Assembly (NCBI RefSeq): GCF_029227915.1
Contig: NC_079884.1
Coordinates: 21,700,001 to 21,764,000, forward strand
Origin: Hydractinia symbiolongicarpus
Lineage: Eukaryota > Cnidaria > Hydrozoa > Anthoathecata > Hydractiniidae
Direction: 5' to 3'
Length of the DNA stretch: 64,000 bases
Shown here one piece after another: positions 44,825 to 58,979 of this stretch. The translations under genes were made by a program, and so were the position numbers. Position 1 is the first letter of the stretch, and each line of letters starts with the position of its first letter. The notes beneath the pieces are model-generated. The model was given only the letters and a program-made list of their open reading frames with translations. It was not told where the DNA came from and did not search any database.

Positions 44825-47800
44825 ATGGCAACTCAAACAACTGATCAACAAAATGCTCTTAAAGACGCCATGGCTCGAGCCAAACAGGTTGGTCCGATTT
44901 TTTTTGTCTGTTTCTAAAAGCAAATACGAGTCTGGATATTTCTTTTCCATTGCATATTAACAAATTATTATTTTTTTGTCTGTTTCTGAAAGCAAATATG
45001 AGTCTATACTTCTTTGCCATTGCATTTGCACCAATGGATTATAATTATTTGTAATGTTTTATTACATTGTTTTAATGTTTAATATTTTTTCGTTTTTTGG
45101 CAGTTAACCTTTTTACTGTACACTGCCCTTTTTACTTGTGTCATTTGGTGGCCTTCATGTTGTTATTAGCCTCGCTATTGTGTTGGTATCCAGACATCGA
45201 ATTATAAGTGCAACTTGTTGTATTTTAGCCACTTTTCTTATGGCAAATAAGTTAAATTGAATTGAAATTGAATGTTACAAAAAGTTTAGTTCAGATTTCT
45301 GTAAGGACCATAAGCGTATAAAAATAGTATCTATATTGCCATGCATATGTAGAGTTTAACTATGGCAACTTTATGCGTAAAACGTGTGCTTTTGTTCGAC
45401 ATCGAACTCCATAACTTATCCATATTTTATTTCTGTGATGCAAAGCAGTATGTAGTTTCAATTTCGTTGACCTGGTCATAAAAAAGACAACCTTCAAAGT
45501 AAACACAATTATCATAGGCTGTAACGTCTCTACGATTATTTGACAAATATCATTTCAATATGTATAATATTTTATTTGAAACAATTTATATATGATTGTG
45601 AAAATTATTTCGTTTCAACACAATGTAAATTTATTTTAGTTCAAATCGTTTCATAATCACTTCATAATCACATAATGTTTATATCATATATTGGTATTTC
45701 TAAAGAAATTTAGCTATCAAATTATGTAAATATTTTTTTATGTTTTTTGCTTACGCCAGCAGTGCAGTGCAGATAAAAAAAATTGGGAAAAATTGTTTAT
45801 TCTTTATCTGTTATGTGTAGAACTTCAAAATATAGTGCAACAATGTTTAATGTTCAGAGAGGTGTTTTCTATTTTCTCAGAACAAAGTATGAAGTATTTA
45901 TGCTTTTTAACTCTTCAACTGCCAAGGACCTATTTGATAAATCGTACCCACAAACCAGCCACTTTTGTCCAAAAATAGAAATTGTTACACACCACCACAT
46001 AATTTAGATATCTGGTGTTCTACAAAGAGTTAGAAGTTCAATGAGCTCATTTTGGAAAGGTTATGAGAAGCTGTAACTCATTAAATTAATAAAATATGGG
46101 AGATCTGCTGTGCTATACAAAATCTTTTGTCATGAATACAGTATTAAATTATTTTTTTATTTAGATTTAAAAAATGCAGTCAGCACAGTTTAAAAAACAA
46201 TGAACACTCCTTTTTTGAAAAATAAATAAATTTAACTAAGCCTTTATAAAGTATAAAATATTTGACTCTAAAACAACAATATTTATTTTATAAAGATAAA
46301 ATAAAAAAAGGAAAAAAACGTTTAAAAAGTTCTTATGAAGTTTTTGTTAAATGATTCTTACCTTGATGAGGTAACTTAAAGGCTTCACCAGTCTCTAATA
46401 TTATTGTATTGGTTACTGAAAGATAACAACAGAATTAACACAAATCGCAATATCAACATTGCCACCAGTAACACAATTTTAAAGCCAACACAAGTATAAT
46501 ACCATTACACAACCATACAGATGCCAAACTACCCATTAATGATTACAAAATCTTTCGAACAGATAGCACTCGTACAAAGGCATCCCAACATGGACGGTAC
46601 TCAGGTGGTGTATGTTCAAAATAACCTTGCAGCCACCTTTAAATCAGTCCTAAACTACTCAGACAATGCAATACGGATCATTGTCATCTTCTCAGAGCAT
46701 GAAAACTCAGCCCTAGCTACTGTATACCACCAACCAGATGACCACTAAAACAACAAAACATCCGAAAACTATTCACAAGCAATAAATGAGCTACATCAAG
46801 TACTGAACATCTCCCTATCTCCAGACATATTCATAATGGGTGACTTTAACCTACCTCACACCAACTGACCCGATTGCACCCCAAACCAAAATAGTAGCAG
46901 AGGTGAAAAAGAAATGATCACCATCACAAACAACCTACTACTTGAACTCAATCTCACCCAAATCATCCACAAACCTACCCACACAGCTGGAAACATACTT
47001 AACCATGTATTCACCAACACCACCACCATCATTCACGATATCTCATTTATACCTACACTCAGATCAATATCACACCACTGCTTCCTAGATATATCAACAT
47101 CTTATGTACCCTCACATATCCCACAACAGACAATTCCTAGAGTCTTCTCATCCCCTTTTGATCTTCTAAATTACCAGAGTGAAAATGAAAACTAGACTTG
47201 CATAACGGAAAACCTCCAAGTAGTCAACTGGGAGCAGGATTTCCAAGATCTTGATGTACCGGAAATGCTAAAGAAATTTTACAACATCTGCACCAAGGCA
47301 TCAAAAATACATGTCCCATCAAGAAAGATAGAACAAACCAACAGAAATAAAATTCCAAGAGAGAGAATGGCACTCATGAGAAGACAAACCACGATAAACA
47401 AACAACTAGTACAGGTTACATTGCCATACTGGGCTCCAGGCAGACACTGTTCCCAATGACAATGTGTCTTGGTGGTTGCAAAACAGTTCTCTTTCAATAG
47501 CATCTCCCTGAAGAAAAGCTGAAGTGATATCAAGTGAATTAATCTGCCAATCATTGCTAACTATGTGAAAGACTTTATTTGCCACAAGTTGGAGAATCTG
47601 CTGTCAACGCGGAATCCCCCCCCCCCCCTTAATAACTTTTCATGGGTTTGTTCAAATTGAATCAGACTTGGCACACTTATAGCACGTCATAAAAGGAACA
47701 GAATGGCAGCAATAAATTTTTGCTTTTTCATTGCATTTTCCTTGACGTCATCAGAAGCTTGAAATTTTTTTGCTGTTTTGCTTTTTTTTGCTGTTTTTGC

Positions 47801-50800
47801 GTGGATTACATAAAAAATTGCCCGGAAATCTTTTTTTATTTATTTTCGGGTAAAATCTGATAAAATCGGGAAATCAGATTAATCACATGTTCAAGTTTTG
47901 CAAAATAATTCTTCCTATTAAAACAAACTTGTGTTGCAAGTTTGAAAAATTATGAAATCGGATTAATCATGTGTTCAAATTATGCAAAATAATTCTTCCT
48001 ATTAAAACAAAGTTGTGTTGCATGTTTGAAGTTCTAAGGATAATCCTAACAGGAGTTATTAAATTTCCCCCTTTATAAGGATTTCATAGAGATTTTTAGA
48101 GGTAGTTTCAAGTAATTGCCAATATCAAGGCCTCTAAAGGGTATTGGTCCTAAAAATTTGGCATGCAGGTGTCTAATACATAAATATTGAAACTCAGTAA
48201 GTTTCATAGCCATATCACATAGCATTGAGGAGTTATTAAAATAAAACCATCAGTAAGTAACCGTCTGTAGCCCATTTGAATGTATGTAAATATTTTTAGA
48301 TTGCTGCTAAACTTGCACAACAGGCAAACACAGCTCCTACAGATGTTACTGGAACCGATGGTAATATTTTTAGATGAACTTTTTGTTTGTTTCTTGTGGT
48401 TTGAGGATGTAGGAAATCTTTGTTAAGAGCAAATGCACCTGAGAATCTGAAGGATATAGAAACTGAAATCATGGGGGTCAACCTAATATGCTTAACATTT
48501 CTGTAAATTTAATTGATTAACAAACCAGAAAATATTTATTCCTTCTTTTAAATTTATGATCACCAAACTTGATCAAATGATAGATAATCATTGTATCTAT
48601 TATTTAAAACATAAAAACTTTTATCTGCCATATCAACCACATCAACAATATCAACCTCCAAACAAAATGTTCCCATAAAAGACAATTTGAACATCAGTAA
48701 AGACCTCATTGAAAACGATGCTGCATTTGGTGAAAAGACAAAAAATTCAGTGTTTTGTTGACCAAAACATGATTCTGTTTAATGACAACTATATGCTCAA
48801 AAAGACAGTTGTCATTGGAAGTCCTATATCGTCGCTAGTTGTGGAAATATACATGCAGTATACATTGGACAACAACGTTGTCACATCAGACAGATGTCCA
48901 AAGAATTTGTTGACAATTTATTTGCCATAATCAAAAGATCCAATCTAGAAGTGGTCCATAAACACATCAGTAGCCTCCACTGACAAATTGAATTCACTTG
49001 AACACGGTGGAAGCATCTTTTTCTTGACACATTATTCTAACACAAGAATGGTGCCATTTCAGTTTCAGTGTATCATAAACCAACACTAAACACTGACCAT
49101 TAAACCATCAGACATATTAGAAAGAAAGTGTCATCTCCCCATTACTGAATCAAACCATGTATTATATATTGCATAAAATCTTCTTAGCAATGATTCGTTT
49201 AACCTTCATCATCATCATCATTCTCGGCTTAACGTCCATTTTCAATAACCCTAGCAACGATTATATGTGCTAAGTGCTCTTTCCTAAAAAAATTTTGGTC
49301 TGCCCCTCTATCGATACCCGAAATAACTTTTGGGATCACCCCCTGCTTGGTGCATGTGCTCTTAATAAATTTCAACATAACCTCTTTTGTTTAATAAAAA
49401 TGTAAATTTGTACAGTTATGCTGCAGGCTGATACAGGCTGACAGTAGCTTTACTTTATATTGTGTAATAGTTGTAATAATAAAATGAAATAGATTATACC
49501 TGGGCTTTTTTCTAAATGTTATGTCTGTTTATTATTTTATATTTAGGTGACTCTCGTAAAAGAGGTCTCCCAGATTCATGTAAGTCAATTCTTCATCTAC
49601 CATCTATAGTTATTAATTTAGGTATTGCCTGGAAATTTACTCACCTAGATGACAAAATTCAGAATGTATAGTTTTGTGCTTGATTTTTAGTTAATGTTAT
49701 GGGTACTGAAGCTAAAAAACCAGCTATGCAAATGACAAACTTAGGTAAGACAAGGACTTGTTTTTTAAATATCTGAGATTTTAGCATGCATTTCAAGCAT
49801 TCCTTGTTTTTTTAGCTGTTGACCACACAGATCCAAAGGTCATTGCTCAGCAAGTAGCAAACAGTCTTGTGCAGAGGTATTCTATTCTTTCCATTTTCAA
49901 ATTTTTTCTCCTAGATGTGCCTCTTAAAAGAGGTTTATTAAACCGCGTTGCAATAGGCTATGACTATAAATTGAAAAGTAATTTTTGCCACTAACCTGCC
50001 TGCTTTGTGAGACACAACATTTTGCCATGAAATGACTAGAATATTATTTTTGTAGGGCTGGACTTGGTTCAATGATTGTGGAAGAAGTGACCATACCAAA
50101 TAAACTAGTTGGATTAGGTAGTGATTTACATTGCTGTATTTTGTTTACTAATGAGTAATAATACTAACATAATTTATTATGAGCAACAACGCAATTCAAA
50201 TATGATGCAATAATAGGATAATTGGATACATTTTTATCTAAAATTTAACCATAATAATACCTAGGCCTTTAACTCAGAAAATATAGCATTTAAATTGCAC
50301 TTTAGGATAGCCTCAATACTTAGCTACTTAAATCTAAGATAACATCAGTTCCTGAGTAGCTATTAGAAAATAAAAGTGAAATTACCATGATAAGTACTTG
50401 TTTGTGTTTTAGTTATTGGAAGAGGTGGTGAAATGATAAATAAATTACAGACAGATTCTGGTGCTAAAATTCAGGTTGCACCTGGTAGGCATTTTTTTGT
50501 TTATTATTTCTGTTGTCTTTACTTTTCCCTAAAATGAATATTAATTTTACCCCTTTCTTTCTTAGATCCACCACCAGAGATGGCACATTTTGTTCAAGAC
50601 AGACAGATCACAATCACAGGCACAACCGATGCTGTTAAGTAAGCACTTTTTTTACTTTTTCTTTCCATAATTTTATGGTAGAATTGATTTTCTTATTTTT
50701 TTCATCTTTGTATATTTTCACTTAGTAAGGCAAAGAATTTAATCGAAGAAATAAGGATGGATGGAAAAGTTCCAGAGAGACTGGTTTGTGTTTTTTTAGA

Positions 50801-53800
50801 ATTTTTAGTGCGTGTCAGAAAATAGCTTTAATTATGCGTCCCTGATTGTCCTTGCAAACAAAAGAGCTACTAATCAAAAATTTGATGAATGATAAACAAG
50901 GGTAAAATTGTTGTCTAAATTTCTGGTCACAAATTTAGCATGTCAAGAGCAAGTGTGAATACAATTAAATTAAGTAGCCTAAAAAAAATTGGAATCCTGA
51001 TAAAATCTTATAAAACTCACTTAAGATTCGAAAATTATTTTTCCTCCTAAAATCTCCAAAAATTGTTTATCCTGACATGGTTTTCCTTATAATTTTTGAA
51101 AAAAGGTTAAAAAAATTACACGATGAGAAGGTGTGATTATAAGTAACTGTCAATTTTCTCCTAAATCCTTTGTAGAAATTAAAACTTTATACTTTTTTTA
51201 TTGTTTTTTCCAAAAACAACAATCTCCAAAAAGGATGTAAAATTTTAAATCAGGGAGCACCCTAAATAAGTGTAAGATGCAACAAAATATGTCAAGATTT
51301 TAACATCTTGAAAACACAAGCTTTAGCAAAGTTTATTTACGAACTTGGGCCGGACTCTAGCTAAGGCTTCCATAAGTTATTACCACACAAGTCCATTTAG
51401 ACTAATTAAATGTTAAATTTGCTGAAGAAAATGACAAAACTGAAAAAATATGAAACTAACAGAATTCGGCTGTAGCTAAAACATAACTTGTATTTCCAAA
51501 TTTAAACGAATATCTGGAAACATGAGTTAAATAGCTTTCTTTTATTACACCTGAAATGATTGCGACTCGAACCTAAAAAATTAAACCCGTTCAAGATGGT
51601 GAGATTTTAAGTTCTGGATTGTCATCGTAATAAGCTGTCAGGACAAGCTCATAATAGAAAATGGACTTGCATTTGTTACATGTTGTAGATATTAAATACG
51701 AATTCTCCTATTGTTTTTAACCTCTTATTATTTAGGTCATGAGTGGTGGAGGTGGTGGTGAATTTTCTACGGATATGATGATTGCTGCTGGCAAAGTTGG
51801 CCTCGTAATAGGTACGTTTTCGATTTTCAGCAAAGTCTAAGAGACTTCATGTTTTTAGCTTAACAGGATTATTATGAACAGCCTTGTTAATCAAATATTG
51901 ATTCAAAGACAGTTCGGAAATACTCAATTTCTACTTGCTTTGCAAGAGAAATTCAGTCACTCGTTTTTCTGAAAACTAGACAAAAAAAGCACTTCGTTTT
52001 TAGCTAGGTTTTTATCTTTCGACTAGATATCCATTTTGCGTAACATTTTTTAAAACATTTTAAGAAAATTTGGCTCTACATATAAAATACCACTTTCAAT
52101 ATTTTAAAATGTACTCTCAAACGTAAATAGCATTAGTGCACTATGAAACATATTATTGCTTTTGAAAAAAGACATTGTTGGGAGGGTTGATCATGCCCAA
52201 AAGAAATCACAGATTAAGTCATCAATTTTTGATTTAGTTTTGTTAAAATTTCATGTAAATCCAGATAATTTTTTTTCAAAATAGCTATTTTTCCTTTTTT
52301 TTTTTTTGTTAAAAAATTCTAAACTAGATCTCCAATCTTTTTGTTACAATTTCTATAAGATTTAGGGTCCATTTTTTTCAACTTAGGAAACAGCTACAAA
52401 TACCACATGTACCAACTAAACTTATCAGGGCTGAAAAAAGAACTGATATCTGGCCACAAACACCGCCACATTAGTTCGCCATTTTGAAAATGGATCATTC
52501 GAAAATAAAGTAATTATTTCGTTGTTATTTGCATAAACAAGACGTATGATATACGCAAACAACCTCGCGAATAAAGTTTACAAAAAGCTGTCTATCAAAT
52601 TGGGATTTTTGTTACGAAGTTAGACACGACATATTTTACTATTCAGATACGCAATAATATTTGTTACACACTTATTTTTCAAAATTGATTTGTGAGACCT
52701 TACTGAACGGAAAATTCCTCGAACTTTTAATTTTCGATGGGTCCGTCTTGGGTGAACCGACTGACAGGAAGAAGAAAGACCACAAACCCACAAGTCCCAA
52801 AATTTGCGAAATTCATTAATTCAGGTAATTCTGCCTACATACACTTTTAAAAAGTTTGGTGGAAACACCTTTATTTACTAGTTAGTTAAACAAGTGTTTT
52901 GAACACTTGTCTTATCTTTTTAAAAAAGAAAAAAGAAAAAAAAAGTAAAAATAGTTACCAAGATGAGATTCGAACACACGACGACTCCCGTGTCGGTGCT
53001 CAGAGAGGCAAAAATTTCCATTCTTGTAGGACACATTTGCGTTTTAATACAAGCTCGCGAGCTTGTAATAAACCGAATACATTAGTTTGTAAACAAACAT
53101 GGCCGAGTTACGCACTGGTATTGGAAGAAATTGATGAAGTTTTCTATTACATACTAATTATGTTACTACGCAACAAGCATAAATTATACAATAATTATTT
53201 TAAATATGGTAACTTTTTGCAAATAAATTACTCTGATTGCCGCGTTTTATTAGAATAAAATGGCTGAAAGTTGGTAGTTGGAGCATGAAGGTTTACACTA
53301 GAGGTCCAGCTTAGTTTAGCTATGAGTACCACCACTACTACGTTTGCCTTGCTTCCGGAGAGAGGCAAATAAATTCAGATACAAGTACCACAAAAGACTG
53401 AAAAAATTAAAAATTTCTAAAAATGGTGGGATTTGTGGTACTTGTAGCCAGATATATTGTTGAAAAAAATGGACCCCTACAGTTCTGCTCAAATTTGACA
53501 ATTTTTTTGGCTAAAATCACATTCTTGTGATCGAATTCAGGGTTCGAATTAACGTAAAATAAATGATAAACTTTCAACATTGCGAACTGTTTTGGCATCT
53601 TTACGACCCGTTTTTCATCAATTTGCAAATCAATTTTGTTATAAATTGGAACAAACAGAGAATTAAAATATCTTTTCCTTAAAACCAAACTTGTGTGATT
53701 ATGACTTTAATCTAAACATGGTGCATTAAAGTTGTGGCATGCACAAAATATCTTGATTGCTCACTAGTCGTTGCTGTTGTTGTTGTTTTTATTCTTTTGA

Positions 53801-56800
53801 GAATATGTTGAAATTTTGATTCAGAGTTTTGATGATTATTTGTGTAAATAGGTTTGCAGTATTCAAAAAACGTTTCGCATTTAGTGAACTACGAACCCTT
53901 ATTTCGATCAATTAAAACGTATGTACTGACTTTAAGTTCCTAAACAATGTCGCTAATTTAACGTGTTTAACATCAGATGTATACTACAAGGTTTATATGA
54001 CAGACACGTAGTTAGAGTCAGTATCTAGGTACATGCTAACACTCCAAACTCTGACGTATTTTGTTATGCTGTGATCGAACTGGCAGCCCCATTTGGTATT
54101 TTGTCACAGGAAGCCTGACAACCTGAGGGACCAGAGGAGCTTCGACCACCAAGAAACATAGTTTCTCCTTGCAGACGAACTACAGTATTCCTTTGTCTCA
54201 TATATAAAATAAATCGAGTTTATTCAGGCTTAATGTGATTTCTTATATGCCATTAAATGATTACAGTAAAGGTTTTTTCTTCTATGGATTAAATAAGAAA
54301 ACCCTTTTTCAACCACTTTTTAATATTTGGTCACTTGTACCCAAACCAGTATAACGGCGTCTTAAAACCCGCTGGATACGTCACTGTGAAGCATACTCGC
54401 TGTGATAGAGTTTTCTCGCCTGGCTGCAGCATGCATTGTTTGATCCTTTATGTAATTTTGAATTAGTGTATATGTGGTCATTTTGGTTTTTTTTATGCTT
54501 ACGTTAAAGGACTTAAAAATTGTAGCAGTCCAGTTAAAAGACTAAAAATAGTAGCAGGCAACACAACAAATTAAAATATCTGATTTATAGTACAAAGAAT
54601 TAAAGTCGAAAAGCTGTTTCTGCATATGAACCCATAGAATGTCAAAAGATTTTCTTGGACTGTCCTCCAGGAAACTCATACAAATTGTTGCCTATGGAAT
54701 TTCTAGCTGGTCAATGCAAAGCAACTGAATCTTTCAATTGAAGTCAATTTACTCTGATAAATAAATCATGTAATGTGTATCTCAAAAAAATGGTAATCTG
54801 TAAAACATAAGTTCCTAACCTTGCACATTTGGAGTGTCGAGCACGAATCACAGTACTTAACCAACAATATTAACGTTTATAAACTATACTAATTGTTGGA
54901 TGCTTACAGAATCCATGGGGTTCTAAAGGATGTTCCTTAACATATGCATGACTTCTGTTTCTTGTTCCAGGTAAAGGAGGTGAAACTATCAAGAGCCTGC
55001 AAGTGTGTATAAATGATTGTATTTTGATGGTGAAGTTTTTACACTTTTAAATTATGCTAAAATATTTAATGTTTTTTCAGGAGAGAGCTGGTTGCAAAAT
55101 GGTATTGTTTCAAGATAACGAGTATGCAAACGCACCTGAAAAACCTTTGCGCATTAGTGGAGAACAATCCAAAGTCTTGGTACCTATACTATATTAGTTT
55201 AAATTTAAAAAATCTTATGTTGTAGAATGTGGACTTTATAGGATGCTCATATAATATTTAATGGGGTATTTCGGTTAATACCACCCCTTAAAATTTTAAT
55301 TTAAACGTTTTTGCCTGTTGTTTCTTCTATATATAAGTAGTTGTAATCCAAAGTTTTGTATCCAAATATTTCCTGTCTTCATTTTAGAGGGTTTTTTTAC
55401 TAAAATTTGCAGAAGTGTTGAAATGTGCCTCAGGCCTGTTTTTAAAGTTAAAAAACCTTTTATTGACACATTATTTGTTTGGAATTTTTCACAGATATTA
55501 AACATAGTTAGGCAATTAAGCATAATTTAGCATTTTTTTGTTTCAAATATTTGAGGGTATAGGTTTTTAGTCAAACTTACACTTTTTAGGATCTTTAAAG
55601 TAGTACCACCATTTTTGTTTGTGGCCAGGTATCCAGTTGCTTTTTATTAATAGTTAGAAATCAAACTAAGTATTTTCATGAACTGTATTTCCATCCCTAT
55701 TTACACTTCGGGAGCAAAGAAAATATTTTTGACTGTCAGGATGCAACAGGCAAAAAGATAGACAAATGCAAAAAATAAATTTTTCAGGGTATATATAACC
55801 CGAATGCCAGAGTTTTTTCTGTGGGTAAATATAGACTACAGGGATGTAGAGTTACACAGCACTTATATAATAAAAATTGTGATTATCATTGTAGTATGGA
55901 AAGCAACTAGTTCAAGATCTGTTAACAATGAAAGAGCTAGAGGTAAGAAAATTATATTTTCTATCCTATCCAAGCTTTTCTATCCTCAGAAAAACTTATT
56001 TTAACATTTATGGTTTTTTTGAATCCATTGAATTAATTTCATGGTAACTTTTGATAATTAATGTGGTGATGTTGTAACTTCTTTTTTTTACTATTTTCTT
56101 AGACAATCAACCCTCACAAAAAACATTTAGAAGGTGGAAATACATATGAAGAGGTAAGATACTTTTATCTATGATACCTTTTCTATGTTCAATTAACTTA
56201 CTTTTTTTTTGTGATATGTACTCTATTAGGTTCAAGTACCTCGAGATGCGGTTGGTTTTGTTATTGGAGCTAAAGGAGCAAGTATCAATATGATACAGCA
56301 GCAAAGTGGTTGTCGAGTGCAATTCAAAAGTATGTGTATATTTTGATTTAACTGATGTGGCCAAATACTTCTTTAAAAAAAAGTAACCTCTCTTTCAAAA
56401 ATTAAGGATATTTTAACTGAATTACAAAACAGTTTTTTTTTCATTTGGTTAAAAAAAAGAAACACAGAGAGAATCACAATTTAAACTTGTCAAACCTTTT
56501 TGTAATTGCAGAAAAAACATCTCTACAGTACACATACGCTTTTATAATGCACAATATGTTGTTATTTGAGGATGTTTATTTCCTTTTTTATCAAACTCCG
56601 CCATAATTTATACTTGCTGAAGCACACATGCCTTCGTAAATATAAATATTGAATATTAATTATGTGGAAGAAAGAGAAACTTGAGTATCATTTAAAGCCT
56701 GTATTGAAAGTATGTATGTATATTGTTATAGATGACATGGAAGGTGATTTTAAAATTGCAATGCTTACTGGAAATCCACAGCAAGTAGCAATGGCAAAGG

Positions 56801-58774
56801 CTAAACTAAATGAAATTCTACAATCTGTAAGAAAATGTTTTTTAACAGTGACAAAATGTTATTTCGTCCAGATGTTGTTGTGTAGGCATTAATAAAAAAA
56901 TATTCATTTTTAGCACCAAGACAGAAGAGGTGGAGGAAATGTGAGTGTATCATAAAATCTCTTTTTTTGCTTGTGTTTTGTTTTTAATTAATATTCATGT
57001 ACCTTTTTTTAAGTGGCAGGGAGTTCGAGGACCAAGACCAGCCTGGGGCCAACAAGGTGGGCATTTTAATGGTGCTCCAAGACCTAATTGGAGTGGTCCT
57101 GGAGGTAATCAGGGCCCAAGATGGGGTGGACCAGCACCTCGGGGTAACTTTGGTGGTCAAGGTGCTCTGCCACCAGGACATAAGCACATGGTTATTCATG
57201 TACCAGCGAATAAATGTGGATTGGTTATTGGAAAAGGTTAGTGTGGTAAATTTCATGTGGTTCATTTGTTTATCTGATTTTGAAAAATGCAGAAATCTTA
57301 TTTTTCAACTTACTCTTTACAGGAGGAGAAACATTAAAGCATATACACAACGAAACAAAAGTAAATATTGAAATCAATCGAGAAGTACCGGAAGTCTCCC
57401 CCTTTAGGGTTTTTCATTTGAGAGGTAATTTGAAATGTATTTTGGCACAGTACTACTTGTGACTGAGAATTCATAATTTGCGAAATTACAGGCTATATTT
57501 TTAATCGCTTTCCCAACTTGGCAAGCTTGTGAGTGAAACTTGTCTGTTTATTCTCGTATATGTGTGAGTTCATTATTTTTATGATTAGGTACCGATGAAC
57601 AAATACAGCAGGCTACAGAAATCATTCGTGAAAAAATCGGGGATCCTGTTAGTATTTTCATTTTTTTACCCAGCATCGTACATAAAAATTTTACTTTAAG
57701 AGTTGGATTTATGATTAGGAATTGTCTAAGTTTATAATTTTCGTTTTTAACTTTATATGTAAATTAATCAATATTGTTCACTATTGCACTAGAGCGTTGT
57801 TGCCAAACCTGCTGATGAAAGTCAAAGCGGAAACACAGGGTATGACTTTATAAAGCATGTATTATCTGTGTTTTTAACACAGTTAATAAGTGATGTTATA
57901 TGATTTGGTTTTAGTCAAGGCGAGTATGGAGGTGGGCATGGTAGTGGATGGGGAGGTGCACAGAACCAACAGTGGGGAGGTCAACAAGCTGGTTGGGGAC
58001 AGCAACCTGGTCAAAATCAGTGGAATCAACAAGGTTGGAATCAACAACCTGGTGCTGCTGGCTGGAATCAACAGCAGGGTGTACCACAAGCATGGGATCA
58101 ACAGCAACAATGGCAGCAACCTCAACAAGGTCAATGGCCAAACCAACAGTACCAGCAATGGGGACAACAACCACAGGTTTTGATTATCTATTTTAATAAT
58201 ATTAGCATTATGTCACTGCATTTTTTATTTAATATAGTTTTTTTAAAATTAGGCACAACCTGCTGCTGCACAAACTGGTACGCCTGGTGCAGATCCAGCA
58301 CAGGCAGGTCAACAGGCAGGTGGACAACAAGACTATAGTGCTGCGTGGGCTGCTTACTATCAACAACAAAGCCAATACTATCAACAATATGCTATGCAAC
58401 AGCAGCAACAACCAACTTCGACTTCTGCTACATCCACTACTGATCCATCAACGGGTGCCGTAGTAGCTCCAACATCTGGGACTGCAGCTACTACTGGTAA
58501 GAAAAGCGTTTTACATCACCCCATGTGTCTGAAAGGTTGTGTGATAGCGAAAAGTTTCTATAGATCACTTCAAAGCATTAGTTACCACACCCTGCTCAAT
58601 CTAAGAAAACAAAAAACGAACATAGACAGTCACAGCTCTAATAAAACTTATTGATTCCACTTTCTAGCTGGTCAAGCACAGACCATGGCTGACTATCAGG
58701 CAAAACTAGCGGAATATTATAAGTCGTTTGGACAACAATCACAACAACCTCAACAACAACAACCACCTCAATAA
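44825..58774 (+). CDS. FUBP1: FUBP/KSRP-family four-KH protein, complete, 24 exons
   Basis: Exons: 44825-44887, 48300-48360, 49547-49579, 49691-49744, 49816-49876, 50056-50117, 50413-50484, 50566-50638, 50726-50783, 51736-51811, 54971-55002, 55081-55179, 55895-55942, 56103-56153, 56230-56329, 56732-56826, 56914-56940, 57014-57236, 57323-57424, 57589-57647, 57793-57839, 57915-58176, 58253-58496, 58668-58774; 2109 nt, 702 aa, all phases close. Four KH domains: about 97-172 (GRGG), 192-263 (GKGG), 278-346 (GAKG) and 412-480 (GKGG). A Gly/Gln/Trp-rich region follows, then two tyrosine motifs, [10 protein letters not shown] (613-622) and [10 protein letters not shown] (676-685), as in FUBP1/KHSRP C-termini. 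Vertebrate members bind the FUSE element and AU-rich RNAs to control transcription, splicing and decay. The KH3 loop GAKG differs from the usual GRNG. Introns 1, 2 and 10 are large; the first two hold retroelement remains. The symbol is a family label for FUBP1/KHSRP/FUBP3. Confidence 0.93.
46521..47450 (+). pseudogene. LINE endonuclease remnant in FUBP intron 1
   Basis: Broken frames read [11 protein letters not shown], then [14 protein letters not shown] (the G-D-x-N endonuclease motif), then [19 protein letters not shown] and [10 protein letters not shown] (decayed S-D-H-x). Stops at 46746, 46866 and 47192 break it. It continues into the basic linker but no RT motif follows. It is less AT-rich than its surroundings and clearly unlike the LINE at 8-11 kb. 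Confidence 0.7.
47430..47630 (-). pseudogene. Copia-type reverse transcriptase fragment in FUBP intron 1
   Basis: On the minus strand: ADSPTCGK, a short degraded part, [28 protein letters not shown] ... W-x-[IV]-x-S-[LI]-D-[IV]-x-[ST]-A-F-L-Q-G is the opening RT motif of Ty1/copia polyproteins, including its first catalytic Asp. Only about 65 codons remain, with no LTRs nearby. Confidence 0.65.
48650..49160 (+). pseudogene. Penelope-like element RT fragment in FUBP intron 2
   Basis: Reads FNDNYMLKK then [15 protein letters not shown], followed in another frame by [20 protein letters not shown] (the Y-V-D-D motif decayed to F-V-D-N), then FLDTLF and VSVYHKPT. This order is that of Penelope-like and related reverse transcriptases (G-S-P-[VI]-S ... 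Y-V-D-D ... F-L-D-T-L ... V-Y-R-K-P-T). Several frameshifts and stops break it, and no GIY-YIG domain was seen. Confidence 0.65.
52955..53030 (-). repeat. tRNA-like 3' half (possible SINE) in FUBP intron 10
   Basis: The minus strand has GAGCACCGACACGGGAGTCG then TGTGTTCGAATCTCATC, with a B box (GTTCGAATC) in a T-arm-like setting, followed by a T-rich tail. The A box is not convincing. Confidence 0.35.
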
Positions 58775-58973
58775 GGTAATACATAAATTTTAAGGACTTT
58801 TCAGAGCTAGTAATATCTGATCTATATCTCACTTTTGTTCTGTCCTACAAATTACCTAATTATGTAAATAATTATCTTACTTCGGTTTTTCTATATATGC
58901 ATATCTCCACCGAATGATTCGCGAAAAAAAGTAAAAGCAGCTGGATTCTTAAAGCTTTTCAGCTAGGAAGTTC

Positions 58974-58979
58974 AATAAA
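58974..58979 (+). terminator. AATAAA polyadenylation signal
   Basis: First canonical hexamer, 200 bp after the FUBP stop. Use is inferred. Confidence 0.4.

Noticed and set aside
52899-53258. 119-codon open frame in FUBP intron 10
   Set aside because: It begins in an A-rich stretch and crosses a minus-strand tRNA-like segment; no conserved motif.
54064-54201. 45-codon minus-strand frame, Ser/Gly/Cys-rich
   Set aside because: Composition is unusual, but there is no homology, splice site or promoter to support a gene.
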